DNA from: Streptomyces sp. NBC_01571
Lineage (GTDB): Bacteria > Actinomycetota > Actinomycetes > Streptomycetales > Streptomycetaceae
Length of the DNA: 64,000 nt
Direction: 5' to 3'
Assembly: GCF_026339875.1 (NCBI RefSeq)
Contig: NZ_JAPEPZ010000001.1
Coordinates: 3,534,001 to 3,598,000 of the forward strand
Numbering within the stretch: the first letter of the stretch is position 1; each line of letters begins with the position of its first letter. The position numbers and the translations under genes were made by a program. The notes beneath the pieces are model-generated. The model had not been told where the DNA came from, did not search any database, and worked only from the letters and a program-made list of their open reading frames with translations. This document shows positions 15,256-24,220 of the stretch, one piece after another.

Positions 15256-16626
15256 ATGACGGCCTGTGCGACCGAGCCCGCGGCGGACCACGCGAACCAG
15301 AACACGGTGAACACGGAGAACGCAGCACACGAGAACGGGCGGGCCAGCCGCCCCGGATGCGTGATCACCGCGGACGGAACCTACGCGGCGCGCCTCGCGC
15401 TCGACGGCGAGTGCTGGTTCCCGGAGCGCTGGACGCTGGACGGCCACGAGCCGTACGCCGTGCCGCTGCCGTCCCACCAGCCGGAGGAGCCCGGCACCGA
15501 GGTGCTGCCGATGACCGACGGGCGGGTGCTGATCCACCGGGTGACGGCCGGACGGCACGCGTTCTCGCTGCTGTATCCGACCGGGCCCGGCACCGGGGAG
15601 CTGCCGCTCGGCGCGGTGGAGTGCCCGGAGGAGGGCTTCCGGCTGTGGCTGCTGCCGCCCGCGCCCGACGGGGAACACGCGTACGCCCTCGCGGTGGGAC
15701 GGGCATCCACGGCGGTCTGGCTGGTGGCGGGCGGCGCCTTCGGTCCCGAACACCTCGCCGAGATCCCGGGCCGTTGTTCGGGCGGGGTGTGGCTGGACGG
15801 CACGGGACGCATGCTGGCGCTGGACCGTTTCCAGGGCGGCCGGACCAAGACCGTGGTCGTCGACCTGGAGCGCGGCGGCGAGGTGTCACCGCTGCTGCAG
15901 ATCGCCGAGGACAGCAACGACCGGCTGCTGCTCGCGGACGCCGACAGCGGGCTGTTGCTCATCCGTTCGGACGCGCCCTCGCCGGGGCACGCCCGGCTGG
16001 GCTGGGGGGTGCTGGGGAGCACGCTGCCGGTCCGCTTCCCGGAGTGCCTGCGCGCCTCGGACTGCGCGGTGACGCCGTTCGCGATCCAGCCGGGGCAGGT
16101 GCTCACGCCGGAGCGCTGCGCGGTGGCCCTGCGGATCGACGGGCCGGGCGGCACCTGGGTGGGGATGTGGCGGCCCGTCGAGCGCCAGGTCCACCATCTT
16201 CCGGCGCCCGAGGGGTGGTTGGCGGGGGCGGGTCTGTTGACCGGGGAGGGCGAACTCCGACTGCCGTACGCCACGAGGGCGGTGCCGTGCGGGGTGGCGC
16301 GGCTGGCGGCGCCACCCGTTCCGGTGGACGCGGAATGCGCACGCCCGCCGGAACGGGTGGCCGCGCGCCCGGTCCCGCTGCAACAGGCACCCCTGACCGG
16401 CCGGGCGGCTCCGCCGGCCCGGCCGGTGGGACAGGACGGCGCCGGTCCCGCCGCTCCGGCCGTTCCCTGCCTTCCGTTCGTCTCCGCCGTTCCGATCGTT
16501 CCGATCGCTCCCGCCTTTCCGGTCGCCCGCGCCGGGCGGGGGGCCGGGGACAGGACGCCCGGTGGATGGGAACGGGTGGAACTGGCCGGCGCGCGTCCCG
16601 GTCACCTGCCGACGACCCGGTCATGA
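15256..16626 (+). CDS. conserved-type protein of unknown function with beta-propeller-like repeats
   Basis: A 456-residue protein preceded by a full Shine-Dalgarno GGAGGTGA (15241-15248). Residues about 35-370 read as repeated beta-strand units (RLWLLPPAPDGEHAYALAVG, TAVWLVAGGAFGPEHLAEIPG, GVWLDGTGRMLALDRFQGGRTKTVVVDL), suggesting a beta-propeller. The last 100 residues are Pro/Ala/Val low complexity. There is no signal peptide, so it is probably cytoplasmic. I do not recognise a named family. Confidence 0.8.
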   Translation: MTACATEPAADHANQNTVNTENAAHENGRASRPGCVITADGTYAARLALDGECWFPERWTLDGHEPYAVPLPSHQPEEPGTEVLPMTDGRVLIHRVTAGRHAFSLLYPTGPGTGELPLGAVECPEEGFRLWLLPPAPDGEHAYALAVGRASTAVWLVAGGAFGPEHLAEIPGRCSGGVWLDGTGRMLALDRFQGGRTKTVVVDLERGGEVSPLLQIAEDSNDRLLLADADSGLLLIRSDAPSPGHARLGWGVLGSTLPVRFPECLRASDCAVTPFAIQPGQVLTPERCAVALRIDGPGGTWVGMWRPVERQVHHLPAPEGWLAGAGLLTGEGELRLPYATRAVPCGVARLAAPPVPVDAECARPPERVAARPVPLQQAPLTGRAAPPARPVGQDGAGPAAPAVPCLPFVSAVPIVPIAPAFPVARAGRGAGDRTPGGWERVELAGARPGHLPTTRS

Positions 16627-16684
16627 CCGCCGGTTAGAATCCCCCGGCTACAAAGAAGGATCTTGTTGACGGGGTGAACACCAG

Positions 16685-16852
16685 ATGAGCGACATCAGCA
16701 CCATGGAACCGCCGGTCACCGACGCCCAGGACGCCGCGGCGCAGGCCGCGGGCCACGGCAGGCACCGGGGGCCGGTCTCCGGCCAGGACGACGAGGCGAT
16801 GCCGCACGGCCGGCACCGCAAGCCGTCCGGTCAGCCGGACAGGTCGGCCTGA
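16685..16852 (+). CDS. 55-residue small protein with two HGRHR motifs
   Basis: A short gene with GGGGTGA about 8 bases before ATG 16685 and a stop at 16850-16852, followed by a very strong terminator. The product has two related segments, GHGRHRGP and PHGRHRKP, within an acidic/Ala-rich frame, so it carries a duplicated His/Arg-rich motif. Compact spacing of promoter region, ribosome site and terminator argues it is a real monocistronic gene. Function unknown; it is not an obvious RiPP precursor, as no maturation enzymes are adjacent. Confidence 0.7.
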   Translation: MSDISTMEPPVTDAQDAAAQAAGHGRHRGPVSGQDDEAMPHGRHRKPSGQPDRSA

Positions 16853-16868
16853 CAGCACGTCGGACCTA

Positions 16869-16909
16869 CGACACGGCCCCGCTCACCTCGGGTGAGCGGG
16901 GCCGTGTCG
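16869..16909 (+). terminator. 19-bp stem terminator
   Basis: Perfect inverted repeat 16869-16887 / 16891-16909 with a TCG loop (core ACACGGCCCCGCTCACC). It closes the small gene at 16685. Confidence 0.9.
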
Positions 16910-16954
16910 TTCCCGTCATCGTGTCGTTCCCGTCATCGTGTCGTTCCCGTCATC
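16904..16954. repeat. three tandem 17-bp repeats
   Basis: GTGTCGTTCCCGTCATC occurs three times head to tail (16904-16920, 16921-16937, 16938-16954). The first copy overlaps the right arm of the terminator. The rest of the gap to 17068 is Arg/Pro-rich frame noise with no gene. Confidence 0.9.
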
Positions 16955-17068
16955 GTGTCCTCACCGTCGTCGTCCGGTCCCGTGTCCTGTCCCCGTTCCC
17001 GGAGCGGCTCGTTCGCGTTCCCGGGGCTCCCGGTCACGGCCGGCCCGCCCTGTCCCGCCGGCCGGGCG

Positions 17069-18025
17069 CTACCCGCGCTTGAGCCCCAGGACCTCGGCCG
17101 CCGCGAACGTCTCGCCACGCGGGCGCCCGGCGTAGTGCGGGCTGAGCAGGGCGTCGAGTTCGTCGTAGGTGAAGGCGTCCTGCTTGGTGTCGAACTTGGC
17201 GGCCACCCGGGGCCGTTCGACGACCGCCACCATGCCGCCGTGCACGACGAGCAGCTGCCCGTTGACGTGCGCGGCGGCGGGCGAGGCCAAGTAGCCGACG
17301 AGCGGGGCGACATGCTCGGGGGCGAGCGGGTCCAGCCCCTCCCCCGGCTCCGCACCGGCCTGTGGAGCCGGGAAGCCCGCGAACACGTCCTCGGTCATAC
17401 GGGTCCGGGCCCGCGGGCAGATGACGTTCGCCGTCACCCCGTACCTGGCCAGCGCCAGCGCGGTCGACGTGGTCAGGCCGACGATCCCGCCCTTGGCCGC
17501 CGCGTAGTTGGGCTGTCCCGCCGAACCCGCGAGGAACGCCTCCGACGAGGTGTTGACGATCCGCCCGTACACCGGCCCGCCCACGGCCTTGGACCGCGCC
17601 CGCCAGTGCGCGGACGCGAAGTGCGTCATGTTGAAGTGGCCCTTGAGATGGACCCGGATGACCGAGTCCCACTCCTCCTCCGACATCGAGAAGACCATCC
17701 GGTCGCGCAGGATGCCCGCGTTGTTGACCAGGATGTCCAGTCTGCCGAACCCGGCGACCGCCGACTCGACCAGCCCGCGGGCCTGTTCGTGGTCGGCGAC
17801 GTCGCCGGTGTGGGCGAGGGCACGGCCGCCCGCGGCACGGATCTCGGCGGCGACCTCCTCGGCGGGCGCGGCCGAGGCCGCGCCCGAACCGTCCCGCCCG
17901 GGACGTCCGTAGTCGTTGACGACGACGGACGCGCCCAGGCCGGCGAGCTCCAGCGCCTCGGCCCGGCCGAGGCCGCGCCCCGCGCCGGTGACGATCGCGG
18001 TCAGCCCCTCGAGTGGCAGTGACAT
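17069..18025 (-). CDS. SDR family dehydrogenase, MFE-2/Hsd4-like (3-hydroxyacyl-CoA dehydrogenase type)
   Basis: A 318-residue SDR, longer than classical ones, with TGAGRGLG at residues 14-21, VVVNDYG after beta-2, LVNNAGILRDRMVFSMSEEEWDSVI, and Ser with NYAAAK. The NDYG and RDRMVF segments are characteristic of the dehydrogenase part of peroxisomal-type multifunctional enzyme 2 and of actinobacterial steroid/fatty-acyl relatives. It is the last gene of the minus-strand operon MaoC hydratase, ADH, SDR. With MaoC it would supply the hydration and oxidation steps of a beta-oxidation cycle on an unusual acyl-CoA, plausibly a steroid side chain. Confidence 0.88.
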   Translation of the reverse strand: MSLPLEGLTAIVTGAGRGLGRAEALELAGLGASVVVNDYGRPGRDGSGAASAAPAEEVAAEIRAAGGRALAHTGDVADHEQARGLVESAVAGFGRLDILVNNAGILRDRMVFSMSEEEWDSVIRVHLKGHFNMTHFASAHWRARSKAVGGPVYGRIVNTSSEAFLAGSAGQPNYAAAKGGIVGLTTSTALALARYGVTANVICPRARTRMTEDVFAGFPAPQAGAEPGEGLDPLAPEHVAPLVGYLASPAAAHVNGQLLVVHGGMVAVVERPRVAAKFDTKQDAFTYDELDALLSPHYAGRPRGETFAAAEVLGLKRG

Positions 18026-18061
18026 CAGGGTCCTCAGCGGTGGTCGGGGTCGGATTCGGGG

Positions 18062-19138
18062 TCAGATCTCGATGCAGGTGCGCAGGGCGGTGCCCGTCCG
18101 CATCTGGTCCAGTGCCTCGTTGATCCCGGACAGCGGCACCCGGTGGGTGATCAGTCCCTCCAGGTCGATACGGCCCGCACGCCACAGGGCGATGGTCCGC
18201 TCGTAGGAGCGCAGGACGTCGCCGCCGCCGTACATGGAGGGCAGGATGCGCTTCTCGTCGAAGAACAGCTCGAACATGTTGAGCTGGAGGTAGTCGTCCA
18301 TGGCGCCCGCGCCGACGACGACGAGGGTGCCGCCGCGCCGGGTGGTCTCGTAGGCGGTGCGGGCGGTGGCCGACCTGCCGACGACCTCGAAGACGTAGTC
18401 GAAGCCCTCGCCCGCGGTCACCGACTGCTTGGCGTCGGCGAGTCCGTCCGGGGCGACCGCCCTCGTCGCGCCGAACCTCAGCGCGGCCTCGCGACGGGAG
18501 GCGACCGGGTCGACGGCGACGATCTCGGCGGCGCCCTTGAGGCGCGCGCCCTGGATGGCGGAGATGCCGACCCCGCCGCAGCCGATCACCGCGACCGACG
18601 AACCGGCCTCCACGTCGGCGGTGTTGAGGGCGGCGCCGAGCCCGGTCGTGACGCCGCAGCCGATGAGGGCCGCGATGTCGAAGGGCACGTCGTCGGGGAT
18701 GGGCACGGCGCAGCCCGCGTCCACCACGACCTCCTCCGCGAAGGTGCCGGTCCCGGCGAAGCCGAAGACATCCTGGCCGGAGCGCCTGAAGTTGGGGGTT
18801 CCCGCGTTCATGAACCCGGCCAGGCACAGCTCGGTCTGGCCGCGCTTGCAGGCGGGACAGGCACCGCAGGCCGGCAGCCAGCAGACGACGACCCGGTCGC
18901 CGGGCTTGAGACCGGTGACTCCCTCGCCCACCTCGGTGACCTCTCCGGCGCCCTCGTGACCGGGCACGAACGGTGCGGGCTGCGGCAGTACGCCGCTCAT
19001 CGCGGACAGGTCCGAGTGGCACAGTCCGGTGGCCCGCACCCGGATCCTGACCCGGCCGGGCCCGAAGCCCACGGCCTCGACGTCGTCGACGACGTCGAGT
19101 TTGTCCTGGCCTGTCTCGTGCTGTACGGCTGCGCGCAT
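18062..19138 (-). CDS. zinc-dependent alcohol dehydrogenase (class III-like MDR)
   Basis: A 358-residue MDR with both zinc sites: catalytic site in GLCHSD and GHEGAG, and structural site in CGACPACKRGQTELC. The Rossmann glycine motif is AVIGCGGVGISAIQGARLKGA. The sequence type (ATGLCHSDLSAMSGVLPQPAPFVPGHEGAGEV) matches dehydrogenases acting on long or bulky alcohols. It is the middle gene of the MaoC-ADH-SDR operon, 36 bases ahead of the SDR, so oxidation of a side-chain alcohol to aldehyde, before the ALDH, is a sensible inference. Confidence 0.9.
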   Translation of the reverse strand: MRAAVQHETGQDKLDVVDDVEAVGFGPGRVRIRVRATGLCHSDLSAMSGVLPQPAPFVPGHEGAGEVTEVGEGVTGLKPGDRVVVCWLPACGACPACKRGQTELCLAGFMNAGTPNFRRSGQDVFGFAGTGTFAEEVVVDAGCAVPIPDDVPFDIAALIGCGVTTGLGAALNTADVEAGSSVAVIGCGGVGISAIQGARLKGAAEIVAVDPVASRREAALRFGATRAVAPDGLADAKQSVTAGEGFDYVFEVVGRSATARTAYETTRRGGTLVVVGAGAMDDYLQLNMFELFFDEKRILPSMYGGGDVLRSYERTIALWRAGRIDLEGLITHRVPLSGINEALDQMRTGTALRTCIEI

Positions 19139-19168
19139 GGTGCGGCTCCTCTCAACGGTGGGCTGGGC

Positions 19169-20053
19169 TCACGCGTGCTCGACGACGGTGTCGGCCAGCA
19201 CCGGCGCGTCGTCCCGGTCGGCCGCGGTCACCGACACCCGGATCCCGCCGTCCCGGGCAGGCCCGCGCCACATGCGGATGCGCAGGGTCTCGCCGGGGAA
19301 CACGACACCGGCGAAGCGGGTGGTGTACGAGCGGACGCGGGACACGTCCCCGTCGAGCAGCGTGTCGACGACCGCCTTGAGCGTCACGCCGTACGTGCAC
19401 AGTCCGTGCAGGATCGGCCGGTCGAAGCCGGCCAGCTTGGCGAACTCCGGGTCGGCGTGCAGCGGGTTCCAGTCGCCGGAGAGCCGGTAGAGCAGCGCCT
19501 GGTCCTCGCGGACCGGGCGTTCGACGGTCCGGTCCGGCGGCCCGTCCGGTGCGTCGAGGCGGGTGGAGGGGCCGCGGTCGCCGCCCCAGCCGCCCTCTCC
19601 CCGTACGAAGATCTGGGCGTCGTTCGTCCACAGCGGCCCCTCGGCGTCCGCGACCTCGGTGCGCATGACCAGGATCGCGGCCTTGCCCTTGTCGTAGACG
19701 GCGGCGATCCGCCCGGTGGCCGTCGCCCTGCCCTCGGCCGGTATCGGGCGGTGCAGTGCGACGCGCTGCCCGCCGTGCAGGACGCGGGTGAGGTCGACGT
19801 CGACCCCGGGCATGGACAGACCGCCGATCACACCGGGGGAGCCGGCGCCCGCGACGGTGGCGAAGCTCGGCAGGACGTGCAGCCTGGACTCGAGGGTGTA
19901 GCGCAGCTCGTCGGCGTCCGTGGCGGGGGTCCGCTTGTCCGGGTTCGCGCCCGCTCCGAGGCCGAGGTGGTAGAGCTGGACGTCCTTCCGGTCCCAGGTG
20001 ATCTCACCGATACGGGGTTCGGCGGCGAGGGCCTTTGCGGCGTCGATGGGCAT
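19169..20053 (-). CDS. MaoC family 2-enoyl-CoA hydratase
   Basis: A 294-residue double hot-dog protein of the hydratase-2 type. The C-terminal half has the catalytic Asp/His in LSGDWNPLHADPEFAKLAGFDRPILHGLCTYG. ATG 20053 was chosen because AGGAG stands 5 bases upstream; upstream extension lacks a ribosome site. It is first in the three-gene operon, 30 bases before ADH. A KstR-type box (20149) and a CTGACG-N5-TCAG site (20211) lie upstream. Confidence 0.92.
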   Translation of the reverse strand: MPIDAAKALAAEPRIGEITWDRKDVQLYHLGLGAGANPDKRTPATDADELRYTLESRLHVLPSFATVAGAGSPGVIGGLSMPGVDVDLTRVLHGGQRVALHRPIPAEGRATATGRIAAVYDKGKAAILVMRTEVADAEGPLWTNDAQIFVRGEGGWGGDRGPSTRLDAPDGPPDRTVERPVREDQALLYRLSGDWNPLHADPEFAKLAGFDRPILHGLCTYGVTLKAVVDTLLDGDVSRVRSYTTRFAGVVFPGETLRIRMWRGPARDGGIRVSVTAADRDDAPVLADTVVEHA

Positions 20054-20148
20054 GGGGCTCCTGATCACTAGCGCGAAAGACCTCGATGCGGCCGTCCGCA
20101 CCGTCGGCCGCACCGAGGTCGACACGGGGCCTCGGAACCCGCCTGTTC

Positions 20149-20162
20149 TAGAACGCGTTCCA
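20149..20162. promoter_or_regulatory. KstR-type operator upstream of the MaoC operon
   Basis: TAGAACGCGTTCCA matches the KstR consensus TnnAACnnGTTnnA at every fixed position. It lies 96 bases upstream of the MaoC start. Confidence 0.75.
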
Positions 20163-20210
20163 GTACGGCGACCCCCTGTATAGCCCAGCGCCCCCGAGTT
20201 GTGAAGGCTG

Positions 20211-20225
20211 CTGACGTCATGTCAG
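20211..20225. promoter_or_regulatory. CTGACG-N5-TCAG motif, site 1
   Basis: CTGACGTCATGTCAG, an imperfect palindrome between the MaoC operon and the divergent ABC gene. It is one of five exact matches to CTGACG-N5-TCAG noted in the intergenic regions of this window. Confidence 0.6.
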
Positions 20226-20379
20226 ATCCGGGCTCGCGGCACCGGCCGGAACACGAGCCGTGAGGCGAGACGAGGCACCGGACGCGACACCGGCCGACGG
20301 CGGCCGTGACATTTGTCCCGGCCGACTGCCCACAAGTGCCTCTGCCGGGCCCGCCGTCCCGGCTCGTAACGTCGTCCTC

Positions 20380-21309
20380 ATGACATGGACGACGGGGACG
20401 ACCGGAACGACGGAGACGGAAGCGGCGGTGTCCTTCACGGGGGCCGTCAAGGCGTTCGGCGCGGTGCGCGCCGTGGACGGGGTGGATCTGGAGATCGCCC
20501 GCGGCGAGACCGTGGCGCTGCTGGGCCGCAACGGGGCGGGCAAGTCGACCACGATCTCCCTCCTGCTCGGGCTGAACGAGCCCGACGAGGGGTCGGTCGC
20601 GCTCTTCGGCGGGCCCCCGGAGCGGGCGGTGCGCGCCGGGCGGATCGGTGCCATGCTCCAGGAGGCGCGGCCGGTGCCCCGCGTGACCGTCCGCGAGCTG
20701 GTCTCCTTCGTGGCGGGCCGCTATCCGGCGCCGTTGCCGGTGGACGAGGCGCTGCGGCTGGCGGGGATCGCGGAGCTGGCGGGACGGCGCGCCGACCGGC
20801 TCTCCGGCGGCCAGGCGCAGCGGGTGCGGTTCGCGGTGGCGCTCGCCGGGAACCCCGCGCTGATCGTGCTCGACGAGCCGACCGCCGCGCTGGACGTGGA
20901 GGCGCGGCAGGCGTTCTGGGCGTCGATGCGGGCGTACGCGCGGCGCGGGCACACCGTCCTGTTCTCCACGCACTATCTGGACGAGGCCGACGCGCACGCG
21001 GACCGGATCCTCGTCATCGACCGGGGGCGGATCGTCGCGGACGGCACCGGTGAGCAGCTCAAGCGGTCGGTCGGCGGCAACCTGGTCTCCTTCGAACTGG
21101 CCGGAGAGAGCACGCGGGGGCTGACCCTGCTGCCCGGTGTGGTGTCGGTGGAGGTGCGCGGGGACCGGGCGCGCCTGCGGACGGACGACTCGGACGCGAC
21201 GGTGGTCGCGCTGGCCCAACGGGGCTCGATCCGTGGCCTGGAGGTCACCGCGGCGTCCTTGGACGACGCGTTCCTGGCCCTCACCTCACCTGCTCTGGAG
21301 GCGGTGTGA
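20380..21309 (+). CDS. ABC transporter ATP-binding protein
   Basis: A 309-residue single-NBD ATPase of the drug-export (DrrA-like) type: Walker A GRNGAGKST, signature LSGGQAQR, Walker B LIVLDEPTAALD, and an accessory C-terminal domain after residue 225. ATG 20380 follows no Shine-Dalgarno; a TAACGT sits 8 bases before it, compatible with a leaderless transcript. The permease start overlaps its stop. The pair is followed by a DesKR-like two-component system, the usual layout of a signal-controlled exporter. Confidence 0.92.
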   Translation: MTWTTGTTGTTETEAAVSFTGAVKAFGAVRAVDGVDLEIARGETVALLGRNGAGKSTTISLLLGLNEPDEGSVALFGGPPERAVRAGRIGAMLQEARPVPRVTVRELVSFVAGRYPAPLPVDEALRLAGIAELAGRRADRLSGGQAQRVRFAVALAGNPALIVLDEPTAALDVEARQAFWASMRAYARRGHTVLFSTHYLDEADAHADRILVIDRGRIVADGTGEQLKRSVGGNLVSFELAGESTRGLTLLPGVVSVEVRGDRARLRTDDSDATVVALAQRGSIRGLEVTAASLDDAFLALTSPALEAV

Positions 21310-22031
21310 TGCTGGACTACCTGCGGCTGGAGGTGCGCCGCACGCTGCGCGACACCGGCTTCGTGATCGGTGGCGTCGCGATGCCCGTGATGATGTACCT
21401 GCTCTTCACCAACCTCGGTGGCGGAGGCGACGACGGCGGCTGGAAGACCGGTTCGATGATCGGGATGGCCGCGTACGGGGCGGTGGGCTCGGCCCTGAAC
21501 ACCGGCGGCGGGGTCGCCGAGGACCGGGTGACCGGCTGGCTGCGGCAGCTGCGGGTGACGCCGATGACGCCGCGCGAGGTGGTGCTGGGGCGGGCGCTGA
21601 CCGGCTCGGTGACCGTGCTGCCGGCGATCGCCGCGGTGCTGGCCGCGGGCGGTCTGGTCAACGGCGTGCGTCTGGCGGCCTGGCAGTGGGCGGCGGTCGC
21701 GGTGCTGCTCTGGCTCGGCTCCGTGCCGTTCACGCTGCTCGGCCTGGGCAACGGCTACCGGCTGACCGCGCAGACCACCGGCGTCGCGAACATGGCGTGC
21801 AACCTGGGGCTCTCGGTGGTGGGCGGTCTGTGGTTCCCGGTCACGCTGTTCCCCGACTGGCTGCGGTCGGTGTCCGTGTACACGCCGGCCAACCGCTTCG
21901 CGGAGCTCGGCCTGTCCGTCACCGACGGCCGCGCTCCGGCGCTCGGCGCGGTCGCGGTGCTGGTGGCCTGGCTGCTGGCCTTCGGTTCGTACGCTGTGGT
22001 GTCGTACCGCAGGGCGGCGCGGACCGCCTGA
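21309..22031 (+). CDS. ABC-2 type permease
   Basis: A 240-residue membrane protein with six hydrophobic segments, typical for DrrB-like permeases; the segment LGLGNGYRLTAQTTGVANMACNLGLSVVGGLWFPVTLFPDWLRSVSVYTPANRFAELGL is the classical C-terminal ABC-2 block. The ATG at 21309 shares its A with the upstream TGA, and GGAGG at 21297-21301 is correctly placed; GTG 21306 is possible. It partners the ATPase just upstream. Confidence 0.9.
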   Translation: MLDYLRLEVRRTLRDTGFVIGGVAMPVMMYLLFTNLGGGGDDGGWKTGSMIGMAAYGAVGSALNTGGGVAEDRVTGWLRQLRVTPMTPREVVLGRALTGSVTVLPAIAAVLAAGGLVNGVRLAAWQWAAVAVLLWLGSVPFTLLGLGNGYRLTAQTTGVANMACNLGLSVVGGLWFPVTLFPDWLRSVSVYTPANRFAELGLSVTDGRAPALGAVAVLVAWLLAFGSYAVVSYRRAARTA

Positions 22032-22175
22032 AGGGCGGCGGGCCGTCCGTACCGCGACGGTCCGCCCGGGCGGCGACGGTCCGCGGACGGCGGCGGCCCG
22101 CCCGGACGGCGGCGCGGCGGCAGCAGCAGCAGCGGGGAAAGGTCCCAACTGGAGCGGGGAACGGGGAGCACGGAC

Positions 22176-23489
22176 ATGTCGTGGACGCACAGCTCGTGGA
22201 TGCGCGGAGTCGTCTGCCGGGTCAAGGCGTGGCAGGAGTCGCGGCGGCGGTGGAAGGCGGACATGGTGAGGTTCAAGGCGGCGCGGCGCACCGCGCGCGG
22301 GAACGGGCAGGCGCTGCCCGAGAACCCGGGGCCGCCGCCGACCGGGTTCGCCCTGCTGCCCTGGCTGCTGCTGGGTATGGGGGCCTTCTCCAACCTGTTC
22401 CAGGGCAGGACCGCGAACCCCTGGATCGGCGCCGCCGGCCTGTTCATCTTCAACTCCCTTTACATCAACGTCGCGTTCCGTGCCTTCGTGAAGGAGAAGC
22501 GCGAGGCCCTGTCCACGCGCCTGGCGCTCGCCGCGATGGGCGTGCTGACCTGCGGTCTCGCCATCGGCTACGGCGGCAACTGGCTGCTGTTCTTCCCGCT
22601 GCTCGGTCTCGCGACGGGGGCGACCCTGCGCGGCCCCTGGCTCGGCAGGACGGGTATCGGTCTGGCCGCGCTGGCGGGTGCTGTCTCCGGCGTCCGGGAG
22701 GGCTGGGACGCGATCAACATCGCGTACGGCACCTTCCTTTCCACGATGGTCACGGCGGCGATCCTGTCCCTCGCCGAGGCGGTACGGGAGCTGCGGGCCG
22801 CCCGTGAGGAGCTGGCCCGGCGCGCCGTGGAGAAGGAGCGGCTGCGTTTCTCCCGCGACCTGCACGACCTGCTCGGCCACACGCTCTCCGTGATCGTGGT
22901 GAAGTCGGAGGCGGCCCGCCGGCTGGCGCCCCGCGATCTGGAGGCGGCCCTGGTGCAGGTCACGGACATCGAGTCGGTCGGCCGCCAGGCCCTCACGGAG
23001 ATCCGCGAGGCGGTCACCGGCTACCGCGAGGGCAGCCTCGCCACCGAGCTGGACCGGGCCCGCTCGGCGCTGTCCGCGGTGGGCGTCGACCCGGTCGTAC
23101 GGCAGTCGGGGCCGCCCCTCGTGCCGCGGTCCGAGGCCCTGCTGGGCTGGGTGCTGCGCGAGGCGGTCACCAACGTCGTCCGGCACAGCGGCGCGACCCG
23201 CTGCGAGATCAGCGTCGCCGGTACGCGGGACCGGGTCCGTCTGGAGATCGCGGACGACGGGGACGGCACGCTCTCCCCGTCACCCGTGCCGGGCATCGGC
23301 GGAACCGGTCTGAAGGGCCTGACCGAACGCCTGGCGGCGGCCGGCGGGTCCCTGCGGGCCGGCCCGTCCCCGCGCGGCGGCTTCACGGTCACCGCCGAAC
23401 TGCCCGTGGAGGGCGAGCTTCCCGTGGACGGTGAACTCCCCGCGGATCCGGTGGAGTTGCCGCTGTCCAAGGTACCCAGGGCGCGGTGA
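22176..23489 (+). CDS. sensor histidine kinase, DesK/NarX-like (HisKA_3)
   Basis: A 437-residue kinase with about five hydrophobic segments between residues 55 and 210, a dimerisation helix with phospho-acceptor His230 in FSRDLHDLLGHTLS, and a HATPase domain (EAVTNVVRHSGATRCEI, DDGDG, GIGGTGLKGLTERLAAAGG). The C-terminal tail contains a short repeat (ELPVEGELPVDGELPADPVELP). It overlaps the response-regulator frame by 4 bases. Kinases of this kind sense membrane state or envelope stress and here probably control the ABC exporter upstream. Confidence 0.92.
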   Translation: MSWTHSSWMRGVVCRVKAWQESRRRWKADMVRFKAARRTARGNGQALPENPGPPPTGFALLPWLLLGMGAFSNLFQGRTANPWIGAAGLFIFNSLYINVAFRAFVKEKREALSTRLALAAMGVLTCGLAIGYGGNWLLFFPLLGLATGATLRGPWLGRTGIGLAALAGAVSGVREGWDAINIAYGTFLSTMVTAAILSLAEAVRELRAAREELARRAVEKERLRFSRDLHDLLGHTLSVIVVKSEAARRLAPRDLEAALVQVTDIESVGRQALTEIREAVTGYREGSLATELDRARSALSAVGVDPVVRQSGPPLVPRSEALLGWVLREAVTNVVRHSGATRCEISVAGTRDRVRLEIADDGDGTLSPSPVPGIGGTGLKGLTERLAAAGGSLRAGPSPRGGFTVTAELPVEGELPVDGELPADPVELPLSKVPRAR

Positions 23490-24190
23490 CCACGCATCCC
23501 ACCTCGTCCGTCCAGGACATGGCGCTGCCGCAGGCCTACGCTGGGCCCGTGGATGAGATGCCCCGGGATCACCGTCCGGTGAAGTGTGTGAGGGTCCTGC
23601 TCGCCGAGGACCAGGGAATGATGCGCGGGGCGCTCGCTCTGCTGCTCGGCATGGAGGAGGACCTGGAGGTCGTCGCGCAGGTCGCGGCGGGCGACGCGAT
23701 CGTGGACGCCGCGCTGCTGCACCGCCCGGACGTGGCCCTGCTGGACATCGAACTGCCGGGCATGAGCGGTCTGGACGCCGCCGCCGAGCTGCGCCGGCAG
23801 GCCCCGGACTGCCGGGTGTTGATCCTCACGACCTTCGGCCGGCCCGGCTATCTGCGCCGCGCCATGGAGGCGGGCGCCGCGGGGTTCCTGGTCAAGGACG
23901 GGCCCGTGGAGGAGCTGGCCGAGGCGATCCGTCGGGTGCTGACCGGCGAGCGGGTCATCGACCCGGCGCTGGCCGCGGCCGCGCTGAGCGCCGGGCCCAG
24001 TCCCCTCACCGCCCGCGAGTGCGACGTGCTGAAGGCCTCGGTGGACGGCGCCACCGTCGCCGACATCGCGGGCAGACTCCACCTCTCCGAGTCGACGGTC
24101 CGCAACTACCTGTCCTCCGCGATCGGCAAGACCGGCACCCGCAACCGTATGGAGGCGATGCGGGAGGCCCGTCAGCAGGGATGGCTCTGA
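23486..24190 (+). CDS. response regulator, NarL/DesR type
   Basis: A 234-residue (longest form) regulator with receiver domain RVLLAEDQGMM, phospho-acceptor Asp87 in ALLDIELPGMSG, and Lys in GFLVKDG, plus a C-terminal LuxR-type HTH (LTARECDVLKASVDGATVADIAGRLHLSESTVRNYLSSAIGK). The GTG at 23486 overlaps the kinase stop but adds about 30 non-domain residues; internal starts near 23555-23579 would give the usual length. Partner of the kinase at 22176. Confidence 0.9.
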   Translation: MTTHPTSSVQDMALPQAYAGPVDEMPRDHRPVKCVRVLLAEDQGMMRGALALLLGMEEDLEVVAQVAAGDAIVDAALLHRPDVALLDIELPGMSGLDAAAELRRQAPDCRVLILTTFGRPGYLRRAMEAGAAGFLVKDGPVEELAEAIRRVLTGERVIDPALAAAALSAGPSPLTARECDVLKASVDGATVADIAGRLHLSESTVRNYLSSAIGKTGTRNRMEAMREARQQGWL

Positions 24191-24220
24191 CCGGCGGCCG
24201 CCCGCGTCGCCGCGCGGCTC

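Noticed and set aside
20973..23186. 737-codon minus-strand frame across the ABC permease and kinase genes
   Set aside because: It is the antisense shadow of well-supported plus-strand genes with clear domains.
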